NCBI GenBank assembly: GCA_034359265.1
Contig: CP136890.1
Span: 35,692,501-35,756,500 of the forward strand
DNA length: 64,000 bases
Direction of reading: 5' to 3'
Source of the DNA: Canna indica
Taxonomy: Eukaryota > Streptophyta > Magnoliopsida > Zingiberales > Cannaceae
The notes under the pieces were generated by a model that saw only the letters and a program-made list of their open reading frames with translations, made no database searches and had not been told where the DNA came from. A program made the translations under genes and the position numbers. Shown here piece after piece: positions 11,005 through 23,200 of this stretch; the stretch's first letter is position 1; each line of letters begins with the position of its first letter.

Positions 11005-11420
11005 TTGAACGTACAATTCCTCGTCGTCCAATGTCCAAGCCCATACCGTATAATCTTGGACCGATCATCCTTGAATAGTTTAGGAACCGTAGTATCGACT
11101 CCCCATCTCACCATCAAATTCACTATCTCTAAGACAGAGGTAGGAGTGATGCATGTAGACCAGAAGGAGGCTCGTGTGTGCTACAATGAGTGTCTAAAAC
11201 TCAGACCAGTCGAGGCAGAGAAAACACCAGATACTCTGTCTTCTTCGGTAGTTTCAGTTCTTCACACAGAACACCAGCCTCAGATTTCAGAATTGGACCC
11301 CAGAGGAGATGTCCAAGAGCAGCCTCAGCTCGCTGACGATCTGGAGCCCATACAAGTCGTGGCCTCCACCGAACAGGTAACCTACACGGGAGCACACCTC
11401 CTTACCGAACTCAAAGCTTA
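11005..11420 (+). pseudogene. Gypsy A protease-region remnant
   Basis: 138 codons including FLVVQCPSPYRIILDRSSLN and LGTVVSTPHLTIKF. This is the segment typical of the C-terminal part of Tat-clade aspartic proteases, where ILGRP is normal; here G is replaced. A VDQKEARVCY tail follows. The DTG-containing N-terminal half is not readable. It continues toward RT with a stop at 11419-11421. Confidence 0.6.
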
Positions 11421-11421
11421 G

Positions 11422-12110
11422 CTCGACACACTACTTAGATACAATGTCTACCTCTTCGCATGTACGCCAGTCGACACGCCGGGGATAAACCCCCCAAGTC
11501 ATATGCCACAAATTGGCCATCATCCTCGGGTCAAACCCATGGCCCCAAAGAAAAGAAAACTAAAAAATGAGCACCAACGAGCATCCCTCGAGGAAATCGA
11601 AGAGCCGTTGAAAGCGGGATATCAAAGAAATCAGATTCACCACATGGCTTGCAAATGTTGTGATGGTCAAGAAGCATTCAGGAAAGTGACAGATGTGCTT
11701 CGACTTCACTGACCTTAACAAAGTATGTCCAAAAGACTCATACCCACTGCTGAGCATAAACAAGCTTGTCAAAGGCTCCTCAGGATGTCAATACCTGAGT
11801 TTTATGAATGCCTATTCAGGCTATAACCAGATCTGGATACACTCGAAGGATGAAGAGAAGATGACTTTCTTCATCACCGAGCATGCCAACTTCTGCTACA
11901 AAGTACTGCCATTCGGGCTAAAAAATGCAAGAGCTACCTACCAGCGCTTAATGAACAAAGTCTTCGAGCAACGAATCAGTCATAACATGTAATTGTACGT
12001 AGACAATTTGGTCGCCAAAATGTCAGCCACCAGAGACCACTGAAGTGATCTCATCAAGATCTTCAGCCAACTCAGGTGCTATAATATGAGACTAAATCCG
12101 GAGAAGTGTG
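11422..12110 (+). pseudogene. Gypsy A reverse transcriptase, degenerate
   Basis: After a frame change, 11690-11990 reads CFDFTDLNKVCPKDSYP, AYSGYNQIWIH, then NFCYKVLPFGLKNARATYQRLM, which are RT fingers/palm motifs. The catalytic YVDD motif appears just after a stop as LYVDN (about 11994-12008), so the second catalytic Asp is replaced. Upstream, 11430-11690 carries the SVKP-like and LEEIEEPLKAGYQ segments of the connecting region with a frameshift. Inactive. Confidence 0.75.
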
Positions 12111-12665
12111 CCTTTGGAGTTCACATCGGCAAATTCCTTGGTTTCATGCTCACGAACCGAGGGATCAAAGCCAATCTCGAAAAATACCGAGCCATCCAAG
12201 AAATACAGAGCCCACGCAACATTAAAGAAGTACAATGACTCACCAGAAGAATGGCCGCCTTGTCCACATCCCTCTATGGGTTGGCCAACAGGATCACTCA
12301 CTTCTTTAAAATCCAGAGAAAGAAACAAAACTTCCAATGGGACGAGGATGCGAATAACTCAAACACTTCGTCACCAGCCCGCCAGTCCTAGACAAACCAC
12401 AACAAGGAGAAACACTCTTCATCTACCTCACAATCACAGAGAATGCCATCAGCTCGGTGTTTCCAGAGTCACCACATCTAGTTATACACAGAATAGCCAA
12501 TCAAGCAGGTCTTGGCCAAGCTCAAGCTCGTTGGGCGAATGATATCTTGGTTAGTAGAACTCTCGGAGTTTAGCATCGAATACCAGCCCAGAGGTCCCAT
12601 CATGGCCCATGCACTAGCAGATTTCGTCACCGAATTCACCAACAGTAACGACAGAAGTCCATGAC
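12111..12665 (+). pseudogene. Gypsy A RT thumb/RNase H remnant
   Basis: Readable pieces in order: KFLGFMLTNRGIKANLEKYR, then RRMAALSTSLYGLANRITHF, then ELSEFSIEYQPRGPIMAHAL followed by ADFVTEFT. These are the RT connection and RNase H end of Tat elements. Frame changes and stops interrupt it (for example near 12238). Confidence 0.65.
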
Positions 12666-13365
12666 GACATCTGTGACAATCACATCAGAGAAAGATCCTT
12701 GGCAGTCAAGATCCTCCAGGTCGGATATTTCTGGCAAACCATGAAGACAAATTATAGCCTTTACGTTAAAAGGCGCGACAAATGTCAAAGATTCTCTGAA
12801 GTCCCACAACAACATCCCGAGCTGCTGCATAGCTTGAAAGTTTGCTGGTCGTTCCAGAAGTGGGGCATCTACCTCCTCGGCATGTTCCCTCAAGCGCTAG
12901 GACTTATCAAATATTTGGTAGCAGCGATCGACTACTTCACAAAATAGATAGAGGCTGAACCCCTTTCCTCAATTACGAATGAAGAGGCCCAAAAGTTCGT
13001 ATGGAAGAACATCATTTGTAGGTACGTCATTCCTCGTGAACTCGTCAGCGACGATGGGACACTATTCATAAATCGATAATTCTGAGAACTCTTCTCGGAC
13101 CTCGGCATTTGACAACTCTTCTCATCAATAGAGCACTCGCAGATCAATGGTCTATTGTAGCAGCCAACAAGATCATCATGGCAGGGCTCCGAAAGAACTT
13201 GACCAGGTCAAGAGGAACTGGGCTGAAGAACTACCCGAAGTACTATGGAGCTACAATACAACCGCTTAATCTTCTACCCTGGAAACTCCCTACAAGATCA
13301 TTTATGGAGCAGAGGCCATGATCCCTATCAAGATTGTAGAGTCTAGCCTCTACAGAATGACCTTC
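12666..13365 (+). pseudogene. Gypsy A integrase, N-terminal part
   Basis: A zinc-binding (HHCC-type) region, GYFWQTMKTNYSLYVKRRDK followed by CQRF, lies at 12722-12795. The catalytic core follows: WGIYLLGMFPQALGLIKYLV, AAIDYFTK, a stop, then VSDDGTLF near 13050. In this family the first core Asp precedes LLG; here it is Tyr, so the triad is already damaged. The coding sequence is cut at 13365 by the solo LTR and resumes at 14427. Confidence 0.7.
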
Positions 13366-14431
13366 TATTGGCCCAAGGGTTCAACTTATGCCTCACCCTC
13401 TATTTTGATGATAACAAAACATGAAACTAACTCATTTGTTGAATTTTGTGTTCAGGTTGATAGAATGATACACTTACAAGTCCGTCCGAAAAATTGCAAA
13501 AAGTCGAATTAAAACTCTCCGGAGGCTATCGAGTCAAAACCTAGGTTTAGGATTAAAAATGATTGTAATATGCCCCTAGGACATCAACCAAACTCATTTA
13601 TACTATGTTCCAAGTCAAAATCCAAGACTAGACCTGAAAACGAAAACCAACTACAAAAATCGGCAAAAACAATATGATAACGGAAACCAACGAATATAAA
13701 TTTATCCGTTGCAACGGCTGTAACATCCCCTTCACTTCAAGGCTTATAAATACAAGCCTTAATTCTACCACCTACCATCTCTACTATTCCATTGAGTTAA
13801 TTTCCAAGTGATTGAGCTTTCAAGAGTGATTCATAAGCCCTAGTTCCCCATTCTCAATCTCTCAAGTGGTAGTCTTCTCATTTCAACCCTCACAAGGAAA
13901 CTCTTCTTTACATCTTGAGGGGTTGGAAGGATTGAAGGATGTGAAAGGAGTTGTCCAAGTTTGGTTTTCATTTAAACTCTTTTAAACTTGTTTTTCATTG
14001 TTGTTTATTTTGAATTCTTGAAGTAGCTTGCAAGGTGTGCTTGTAAACATCTTGGCGTTATTATAGGGTTTTGTTTTACTAGAGAATAGGTGTTGAGGCT
14101 TTCTCAAAGGGTTGAGAATTAAGTCCTCATTGTATTCTTAGGAAAACATTACATCTATAAAGTGTTATGTTTTGAAATCCTTGGTGAGAAACCAAGGTAG
14201 TGGAGTAGGCGGGTTGGCTGAACAACTATACATTGTGTATGTTTGCATTCCTCTTTACTTGATTACTTGCTAGTTAATTGTGCTTAGTTTCTTACCAAAA
14301 GCATTCATCTCAAGAGAATTCAAGTTAGGTTGTTAAATTGCTTAAAACCAAAAAGAGTATAATTGAACTTAGAATTAACCTACACATTATTCAACTCCTC
14401 CTTCTAGTGTGGTCATTTGAACAACACTTTC
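13361..14431 (+). mobile_element. Array-less F1-related solo LTR inserted in gypsy A integrase
   Basis: The LTR spans 13366-14426 (1061 bp), ends ...ACAACA, and begins TATTGG, a likely mutated TGTTGG. The 5-bp flanks are CCTTC (13361-13365) and CTTTC (14427-14431), a one-mismatch target duplication. Internal landmarks shared with F1 LTRs are TTTTGATGATAACAAA near the start, an AGGTAGTGGAGTAGGC stretch, and a ...GTGGTCATTTGAACAACA end. It has a TATA-like TTATAAATAC at about 13744 but no CGATCG array. Confidence 0.8.
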
Positions 14432-14770
14432 GAGGAGCAAAACAATTCAAAAACTTGTTAGACCGAGCTCGACCTCATCGAGGAACAATGAGAACTCGCT
14501 AGAATCAGGGAGGAGGCTATGAAACTTAGAGTAGCTTGGAAATACGACAAGCATGTCAAATCGAGAAGCTTCGAAGAAGGAGACATGGTCCTTCGAAAGA
14601 TCGAAGCCCAAAGGAAACCAACCGGAGAAGGAAAGCTCGCCCCAAATTGGGAAGGCCCCTACAAGATCACCGAAGTCCTCGGTAAAGGCGCCTACAGAAT
14701 CACTAAACTCTTTGGACGAGAACTCCTACGATCGTGGAATGCAGCCTCCCTACGGGCCTAGCTACTACAA
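14427..14770 (+). pseudogene. Gypsy A integrase, C-terminal part
   Basis: Continues the integrase after the solo LTR. The segment 14519-14761 is open and reads RSFEEGDMVLRKIEAQRKPT, then LAPNWEGPYKITEVLGKGAY, then a LLRSWNAASLRA end. This is the C-terminal domain ending typical of Tat-type integrases, where the polyprotein ends in RYY. Its position downstream of the 1-kb insertion proves the host was interrupted. Confidence 0.8.
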
Positions 14771-15703
14771 CTAAGCTCTCTCCCTTAAACAATAAGTGGT
14801 CGATGTATTCTTTTCCTTCTTGGCGATTTTCTCCCACTATCTTTTCCCTTTGAAAGATTTTAAAGAGACACCATCATGCATATGCCAAAATTAACACTCA
14901 GTGGGACACGATGTACTATTACAACAGTTATTAATAATATTGCTCTATCTTTCTGCAAATTTTCTTTGTGTCCAAATTGCTCGCAACTATCTTACAACAT
15001 GCATAGGAGGAACCTGTACGGTCTCGCGATAGCTCCCGCCTTACATCCTCCTTGGCCTCAAGTGCCTCTCCCGAATTCCCACTGCGACCAGAACTCAGTT
15101 TTCACCAGTCTGGCTCGCCGACCTTAGTGCCTATCTTAGGCTCCAACACCCTCAACGATCAGGACTCGGTTTTCACCAGCCTGGCTTATCATCCTCAACA
15201 TCATTACTTCCAACCTTAGAGTCCTTACAATGACCAGGACTTGGTTTTCAGCAACCTAGCTCGTCGGCCTCAGTACCATTACTTTCGGCCTTAGAGACCT
15301 TACAACGATTTGAAGCGCGCTCCTCGCGAGCTGGGTTTTCACCGAGTATTATCCTCGACCTCAGTGCCATTACTTTCGACCTTAGAAAAATAGAAAAACA
15401 TTCTCTTTATTCATGAAGCTCCACAAAGAGGAGATTTACATTTACAAATCTGCAAAGAGCAATTTACAAAGAGGTGGTAGGAAGCATACATGAGAAGGCA
15501 AGAGAGGAAGGTCCACAAAAGCCCCAATGGCACGAACCTCCCTCAATCTAACCACAACGAAAATCGACAAATCCATGCACGACTCTTGTTACGTTGTGCC
15601 GGTCGGCGAGCATACACAGAATCGTGGATAAAGCTCTTGCCAGTCGAGACTTCCAAACGAAAGGCAGTAAAGCGCCTCCCTTAAGTTCGCGGTGGAAGAG
15701 GTA
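14771..15703 (+). other. Gypsy A 3' untranslated zone
   Basis: Non-coding DNA between pol and the 3' LTR. It is homologous to 37235-38230 of gypsy B, sharing the CTCTCTCCCTTAAAC-type start and the TTTATTCATGAAGC-like stretch (15405 against 38178). It includes the tandem repeats listed below. Tat elements often carry a long 3' region, sometimes with an antisense gene; I see no convincing one here. Confidence 0.6.
15050..15390 (+). repeat. Imperfect tandem repeats (about 85-110 bp units) in gypsy A 3' zone
   Basis: Units contain CTCGGTTTTCACCAGCCTGG-type segments followed by CCTCAGTGCC and TACTTTCGGCCTTAG variants, repeated about four times with drift. A parallel array is in gypsy B (about 37610-37990). 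Confidence 0.65.
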
Positions 15704-17358
15704 CCTGCTGTTGGCCTAAGGATTTTTACCTTGGTCTTAATCTCGATTTTGATGATAACAAACATGGAACTAATATTTCTTAAATATTTCATTAAGAAAT
15801 ATTTTTAGGTTCCATATCGGTTAGCACTCGATGTCCTCGATCAAAAATATCAGAGAAATCGGCAAGGACGCTCGTCGACGCGCTCAGATTCGTCGGGTAG
15901 TTAGAGTTTAGACTTATGGTGTCTAGAATGAATATGTAATCCTCTTTTATGATGCAAAGAACCCAAAAACTAAACTCGAAACCCAAAACATGAAAATCCA
16001 GAAATGGCTTTGAAATTCACTAAGCCTAGGGAGCTCCTTGAAGGACTATATGACCTAGACATTTTCTTGGCATCATAAGTCTTGATAATTATTCCTTAGG
16101 TAAAAACTAGATAATGAGATATTTTTAAGAATTTTTTGGAAGTCTTTAGCCTACCCATATTTGACCCGGGAGATTATAAAATTTTGGATTTTCAAAAATT
16201 TGTACTAGACCCCAAAAGTTAGATTTTGATTCTTAAGGATTTTGATTTTTTAGATATTTTTATTGAATCCAAATGGGGGGTAATCCTTATATAACATTTA
16301 TGTTTTAAAGTTATTTATCTTAAAGTTAAGAAATATTATATAAGAGGACATAGCGAAGACGGAACCCAGAAATGAACAAACGAGCAGAAAAATTAGTAAA
16401 CTAGGTTGATTTCCCAGTTTTGGTCGATCGAATGTTGCCCAAAAGTGGCAGAAGTCATTCAGTCGCTTGGCGGTCGCTCAGTCGGTCGACCGATGAGTGA
16501 GCGACGATCGATAACAGGCAAAAATTTGCCCGTTGAGAAGAGAGTTGCCTCTTCTCTTCATGGTCTATAAATACAAGACCATGGGAGCCTTCCTCCTTCG
16601 ATCTTAACCTTCACTGAGTCATAACTTGATCATTTCTAAAGATTTCTTAAGTTATTCCATTACAAACCCTAGTTCTCATGATACAAACTTGATTTTGCCT
16701 TCAAAGCTTTGATCGATTCATCATTGAGGCATCAAGAGGAACTAGGACTCGTGTTTGGAGCTAAGTATTTATTGTATTATTTATTTGCTCCAGTGTTTAT
16801 GTATTTTATGGTTTATTTTCATTGTATATCATTTGTGTAAACCTAGGTTGCTAGGTTTGATTGAGTTGGTGGTTACCTTGGTGTTAAGGCTTAAATCAAC
16901 CATTGTAAACTTAGTTTGCTAGGATTAGTTGAGTTGTCCTTAGGTTGAGGTGGGAGAGTGCTCTCGGTAGGAAGGCGGGATACTTCCAGGTGTGGAAGTG
17001 TCTTCGGTTTGAGAGTGGAGACTTTTCGGTGTAAATTTCTCATTGTAAGAAAACTAATTAATCTAGTTAAACTAGTTTGGAAATCCTAAGCGGGGTGCTT
17101 AGGTAGTGGAGTAGGCATTGAAGCTAAACCACTATAAATTTGTTAGCATTGCTATCTTTGTTTGTGTTTAATTATTTTATTATTGCTTCAATGGCGCGAA
17201 CCCACCTAGTTTGGAAATCCTAAGCGGGGTGCTTAGGTAGTTAAATTACAATTTGCCTAAGTAATCTAAGAAATAATTAAAAACAAAATTAGACAAAAAA
17301 ATTTAGTTAATATACTATTCACTTCCCCTATAGTGTAGGCCATTTTAGTAACACCTAC
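15704..17358 (+). mobile_element. F1 solo LTR inserted in gypsy A
   Basis: The LTR spans 15709-17353 (1645 bp) from TGTTGGCC to AGTAACA. The flanks CCTGC (15704-15708) and CCTAC (17354-17358) form a one-mismatch 5-bp target duplication. Its CGATCG-type array is short (about 16423-16512). A TATA-like TATAAATACAAG follows at about 16565. An aberrant templated insertion at 17191-17240 is listed separately. Confidence 0.85.
17191..17240 (+). other. Templated filler insertion inside the solo LTR
   Basis: The usual F1 sequence GCTTCCGCATCCAATCG is replaced by two copied pieces. The first, ATGGCGCGAACCCACCT, is identical to a site just outside the LTR (about 17371-17387). The second, AGTTTGGAAATCCTAAGCGG plus following bases, duplicates the LTR's own 17074-17108. 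The sequence then resumes with TTAAATTACAATTTGCC. See findings. Confidence 0.8.
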
Positions 17359-17467
17359 CGTGTAAGTCCAATGGCGCGAACCCACCTCAGTCCAACTACA
17401 GGAGATGCCCACGAATGTACAACAATGCCTGTTGCATCTCACTGAGAACCTTCTGCATACGCCCAGC

Positions 17468-18186
17468 TGTTAGGGACTTTTTCGATTTGCCCGAGCAACG
17501 ACGAATCATGGCAGAATGTTCCCTATATGTTTGTAAATATATTTTCGCGTCCATGTAATTTTGCCTTTTAATATAGTTCGTACTTGTAAAATCCTTTGTG
17601 TGATCCCTGAGGGCCCACGGCACGAGTTGGATGCATTTCAAGGTCATTCGACACTTGGTGCGTGCACGACAGCTAAACAGAGCAGTTTTCCTTCATTCGT
17701 CATGGCCGTGGCCGTGGAAAATCACCATCTCGCATGACCATGATTTTGTCATGCTCCTCGTGCTTTTGGGAACCTTGGGGGTGACACTTGGTGGTTAGGG
17801 GTCTCATGTATAATGTAGGAGAGCGTTGGCAAACAAAGCGGTTGCCATGGGCGGAGATGAACGAGCGGCCCATATGGGCGTGCAACCAATTGATCTTCGC
17901 CCAAGACAACTTGCGGAGCTCGTCCTACACTCGGTTTTATATTTTTTTGCGTCCATAGTTATGTAATAGTTGTTTTACTTTACGCATTCAATATCATTCA
18001 GCCAACATGATCTTTTGCGAGTGTGGATATGGAGTGTGAGGTTGGCACGTGGGCCAACGTATGCCCCACGATGTTAAGTCGGGAAGCCCAATTCGGGACG
18101 GATTCAGGATGATAGGTTTATCTATTGTATGGGATGCAAGGGTGTCGCTCGGGTTCTTCCACACAAAACAATTGACCCATGATAGT
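17468..18186 (+). repeat. 5' LTR of element S (719 bp)
   Basis: Starts TGTTAGGGACTTTTTCG and ends CATGATAGT immediately before the primer site. It matches the split 3' LTR at both ends (30518-30578 and 35721-36128). The end is not the usual CA; see findings. Confidence 0.85.
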
Positions 18187-18198
18187 TGGTATCAGAGC
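18187..18198 (+). other. Primer-binding site of element S
   Basis: TGGTATCAGAGC directly after the LTR; initiator Met tRNA type. It confirms that S is a reverse-transcribed LTR element despite lacking genes. Confidence 0.9.
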
Positions 18199-18485
18199 GA
18201 GAATTGCAAGCCTCCAACTGAGAAAGCCCTCGATGCACACATAGCCGACATACATTCTATTTGTGGCGCTCGAGTTACTGATGCAGTGAACCAAGTCGAT
18301 GGACATTCCAACTGTTGTATTCGGGGAGGCAAGCATTCGTTTATCAATGCGAAGATTGTGACTTTTGCGCAAGGCGGATGGGCCCCTACGACGTAAAGTC
18401 GTTTGCACGCAGAGAAGATGTCTCTTAAGTTGTGTGTGCATAGCAGATCTCTCATACGACACAAAGTGGTTCGCAGAGCAGACTC
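18199..18485 (+). other. Element S interior, left part
   Basis: 287 bp without a recognisable domain. Open frames crossing it also run through the LTR and are not taken as genes. Interrupted at 18486 by F1 copy 2. Confidence 0.6.
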
Positions 18486-20200
18486 TGTTGGGTGAAATGG
18501 CCATACTAGAGGAGGAGTGAATAGTGTCTTAACTAAATCTATTTGTCTAAATTCGATTTTAAATGTTTCTTAAACTACTTAGGCAATTTATGATTGAACG
18601 ACTAAATGCGGAAGCAAAGTATAAACTATAAGCAATCAGATACGTGAAGTACACAAAGCTAACACAATGATTTATAGTGGTTCGGCCCCAATGCCTACTC
18701 CACTACCTAAGCACCCCGCTTAGGATTTCCAAACTTAGTTTTACTAGATTAATATTTTTTCCCTTACAACGAGGATTTTGACCCGAAGAGTCTCGCTCTC
18801 AACCTAAGGCACTTCCACACCCGGAAGTCTCCACCTTCTTACCGAGAGCACTCTTCCACCTCAACCTAAGGGACAACTCAGCTAATCCTAGTAAACTACG
18901 TTTACACAAGTAGCTTTACACCTTCTACACCAAGGATACCACTCAATCACAAGACCTAACACTAGGTCTTCTACAAACTCAAATACAGAGAAGTAAACAA
19001 GAAAATATACAAGTAATGGAGCAAAAAATACAACAATACAAATACTTAGCTCCAACACAATGAATCCTAGCTCCTCTTGATGCCTTGATGATGAATCAAA
19101 TCAAACTTGAAGGCAAACTCTAGGAATGAAAGCTCAAACTAGGATTTCTCTAAGAAATGGCTCAATGAAAGCTTAGAATTGATCAATGATGGCTCAATGA
19201 AGGTAAAGAGTGATCAAAAGTTGTATAAGAAAGACTTAGGCTTGGGTATTTATAGAGCCAAGAGGAAATGGAATGAAATGACATCTCAAACGGGCGGAAA
19301 ACTAGCCGTTTCCACCGTTCGGTCGCTTGCCGGTCGATCGTCGATCGACCGCCTAGTGACCCCTAGCTCTTTGTGAATTAATCGCACTGTTCGGTCGACC
19401 GACGGGTCGATCGAATGAGTCGCGACTTCAGTGATCCACAATCCGATTGATCGATCGGTCGACCGACGCACGAACTGCCAAATTTTGGCCTCGGTCGGTC
19501 GACCGACCGATCGACCAAAAACTGGACAGACTGAGCAGACAGCTAGTTTCTTGATTTTCTTTGCTTGTTTGGGTTCCGTCTTCGCTAAGTCTACTTATAT
19601 AACATTTATTAACTTTAAATGTTATAAAATGATTACCCCCCATTTGGATTCAATAAAAATATCTAAAAAATTAAAATCCTTAAGAATCAAAATCTAGTTT
19701 TTGGGGTCTAGTACAAAATTTTCGAAAACGAAAATGTTCTAATCTCCCGAGGTCAAATATGGGTTTGCTAAAGGCTTCCAAAAAATTCTTAAAAATACCT
19801 CGTTAACTAGTTTTGAGCCAAGGAACAATTACCGCCATTTTTTATGTCAAGTAAATGTCTAGGTTATATAGCCCTCCAAGGAGCTCCTTAGGCTTAGTGA
19901 ATTTCAGGGCGATTTTGGATATTCATATTTTGGGGTTCGGGATTGGTACTTGGGTTTCTTTGCATCATCATGAGGATTTATAATTTATCTAGACACCCTA
20001 AACCTAAACTCTAACTTCTCGAAGAATCCGAGCGCGACGACCAACGTCCTTCCGATTTTTCGATTTCTTTGATATTTTCGATCAAGGACGTCGTGCGCTA
20101 ACCGATATGGAACCTAAAAATAACTCTTCATGAAATCATTAGTTCCATATTTGTTATCATCAAAATAGATTAAGACCAAGGTAAAAACCTTAAGCCAACA
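18486..20200 (-). repeat. 3' LTR of F1 copy 2 (1715 bp)
   Basis: Plus-strand reading starts TGTTGGGTGAAATGG and ends TTAAGCCAACA. The CGATCG-type array is at about 19317-19520 and the inverted TATA at 19247-19254. Family identity is clear from shared blocks such as CCTAAGCACCCCGCTTAGG. Confidence 0.9.
19317..19520 (-). repeat. CGATCG/GGTCGACC array of F1 copy 2 3' LTR
   Basis: Same motif type and same position relative to the TATA box as in other F1 LTRs. It includes TTCGGTCGACC near 19389, followed by a one-mismatch inverted partner GGTCGATCGAA. Confidence 0.85.
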
Positions 20201-20216
20201 ATCTCCCCCTTTTTTA
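20201..20216 (-). other. Polypurine tract of F1 copy 2
   Basis: ATCTCCCCCTTTTTTA on the plus strand, a purine run on the coding strand abutting the 3' LTR. Equivalent to 5223-5235 of copy 1. Confidence 0.85.
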
Positions 20217-23200
20217 TGATGACAAACATCCTTAAGAAAATATATTCATTAAAGCATAGAGAATATCAAACATGGGATTTCTCCCCCTATCAACATGCAT
20301 ATCTATATAATAGAACTCCCCCTATCCATATGCATGGTTTTCCTATATTTTCTTCCCATTTACCTATATTTTTCTCCCACTTTTGACATCAATCAAAAAA
20401 GTGCAAGAAAAGTCAATCTAGTCAAAGTTGAGACTCTAAAAAGATTTTTCATGAAACATGGAAATCTCAACCAAATGGATGAAAATCAAATATTTGATAT
20501 GATACTAAGTCATACATGATATCGTGAAATAATAAATGAAATATTTTACTTAGAATCATGTATGCACTCAAGTTTGGATATTTTCGTGAATAGCATATCT
20601 TTTTCATGACATTTTTAAATTTCATTCAAACTTTCAAAATACTAAGATATGGTCATTTAAAGTATGTATATCAAGTTTAAGGTGAAACTAATGTCATTTG
20701 ACCAAAATATGAACTTAGCACAGTTTTATTCAAAGTATGCATGAAAGCATGAAAATGGCTAAGTATCAAATTTTGCTATCTACTCATGTTTTCTCTATTT
20801 TAGGCATCTAGACATCAAACATGAGTGAATCTAAGTATATGAATCAAGTTTGGGCTTAAAATAAAATTTCTAAGTCACTTTTTGACATAGGTCAAAGTCT
20901 ACTTTAAGTATTCAAAAATTAAAATTTTAAATCCATACAAAATCATATTTTTGACTAAAATTTTTGAAACTTTAACTGGACAAACTAGATTTTTCAAGGA
21001 ATCTATAGGTTCAAGAATCAGTCAAAATCAGTTTCCTATAAAATCATAAAATTCCTGAAAGTCCAAGGGTATTTTCATAAATTTAAGGTATTTTTTAAAA
21101 TAAAGTTGTCAATTTTGTTTCAAACATTCCAAACATCGCTGAATGATTATTTAAGATGTGTGTGTCAAGTTTGAGCTCAAAATGAATTTTCAAAGTCCAT
21201 TTTTCAATTAATCTCGATTTCAACCAAAAGTCCATTTTTTAAATATATCGCTCAGTTATCAAAATCATTTTTAGAAATAATTTTACTCAAAGAATAGTGA
21301 GAACGATATTAGAAATGAAATGAAAATAGTATACACAAGTTTTCATTGAAAGTTTTTGACGAAAAATCAAAGTATCGGAAAAATTGATATTTCAAGAAGG
21401 TGATACTTTTCATTTTTGAAATCCAACTTCAAATTTTCACTATAAATCAGATTCTTGATAAAAACTTTTTGAAATTTTTACTGAAGAAACTAGATTTTTC
21501 AGTGAAGGTGCAGTTTCAAAAATCAATTAAAAATAATTTTTTACATTTTTCTAGAAATAACTGAAAATGCGCAATTTTTAATGGTATTTTCGTAATTTTC
21601 AATTATTTTCAAAAAGTGTTTAGTTTTTATTCAAACTTTTATGACACCACATAATGGTCATATAAAGAGTGTATGTCATGTTTGAAATGAAAATTATGTC
21701 CTTAAGTCAAAATATCAACCTAGCATTGTTTCATTCAAAACTAAACTAGTTATCATGAAACTTGCTAAGTGTCAATCTTATCATTTACTCATGGTTTTTC
21801 AAACTTAAACCTATGGACACCTAACATGAGTAAATCGTTTAAGCAATTTATAATTCGATGCAGAAGATATAAATGATAAAGCAATTAAACACAACCAAAT
21901 ATAATAATGCAAACACAAGACTTATAATGGTTCGGCCCCAATGCCTACTCCACTACCTAAGCACCCCGCTTAGGATTTTCAAACTAGTTTTACTAGATTA
22001 ATTCGGTTTCCCTTACACAGAGGACTTTTCACTCGAAGAGTCGCACTCTCGACCTAAGGTACTTCCACACCTGGAAGTCTCCGTCTTCTTATCGAGAGCA
22101 CTCTTCCACCTCAACCCTAAGGGAAAACTAAACTAATCCTAGTAAACACTAAGCTTACACAAGTGGCTTTACACCTTTTCACCAAGGTAACCACTTTCAC
22201 ACACAAGACCAAACACCTGGTCTTCGTACAAACACAAATCCAAAAATAGTTTAAATAACAGTTAAAATACAATCAAAAGATCTTACAGAGAAAACCAATA
22301 TTAAACGCTCTTTTGCAATCCTTTAATCCTTCAACTCGTCAAGTAGTAGAGCTTGAATCAACACCCGAGTTGAGGAGCAGTTGGCGCTTGAAGAAGAACT
22401 CGACGGAGAAGTAGAGCGCGCTGTATTCAATCTCTTGGAAGGCTTAAAAACTCCCTTTTAATTGCTCAATAAATCTGTAAGAGTGGAGGGAGAGTCAAGG
22501 AAGAGTGTTAAATGAATTATATGATGGTGTATTTATACCCTTCTGAAGAAACGACAGCTCAATGGATAGTTTTCTATTCGTTGCAGGCCGTCGGTCGATT
22601 GGTCGGTCGATCGATCGATCGACCGGTCATTCCATCGCTGCATTCTCTTTGTGTGTGGTCGACCGATGGGTCGATCGTGTAGATGCAAATCCTTCGATCC
22701 CATATTCGGTCGACTGACGCAAGCTACGTCTTCGGCTATTCGTAGCCCGGTCGACCGAACTTAGGTTGAATTGAATTTTTAGCCCTTTTTTTTTCCTTCC
22801 GCGCTTCATTTTTGGGTTTCGGCTTTCAACGAGCTTCAACATGGAGAGGTTTCATGTGATCTTTAAGCCCGTCCAATGCGACTTTGGTGCACTCGTCGAT
22901 CTTCGAGAAACTTCCGCGACGAACCCGAGCGCGACGATCAATGTCCTTCCGATTTATCGATTTCTCTGATTTTTCTGATCGAGGACATCAAACACTAACT
23001 GATATGGAACCTGAAAGATTTCTTAGTAAAATATTAGTTCCATGTTTATTATCATCAAAACCGAGATTAAGAGATTAAGACCAAGGTTGAAAACCTAAAG
23101 CCAACACTAGTAAGCTAACCAAACCAAATAGCAAAGAGTGATTCAAATATCATTTTCAAAATACATCTTTGCTAGATAGTTTGAAATTCATTTTAAATGA

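Noticed and set aside
18049..18504. Overlapping frames of 90-128 codons on both strands
   Set aside because: They cross the LTR, primer site and interior of element S and show no domain; one runs past the F1 insertion junction.
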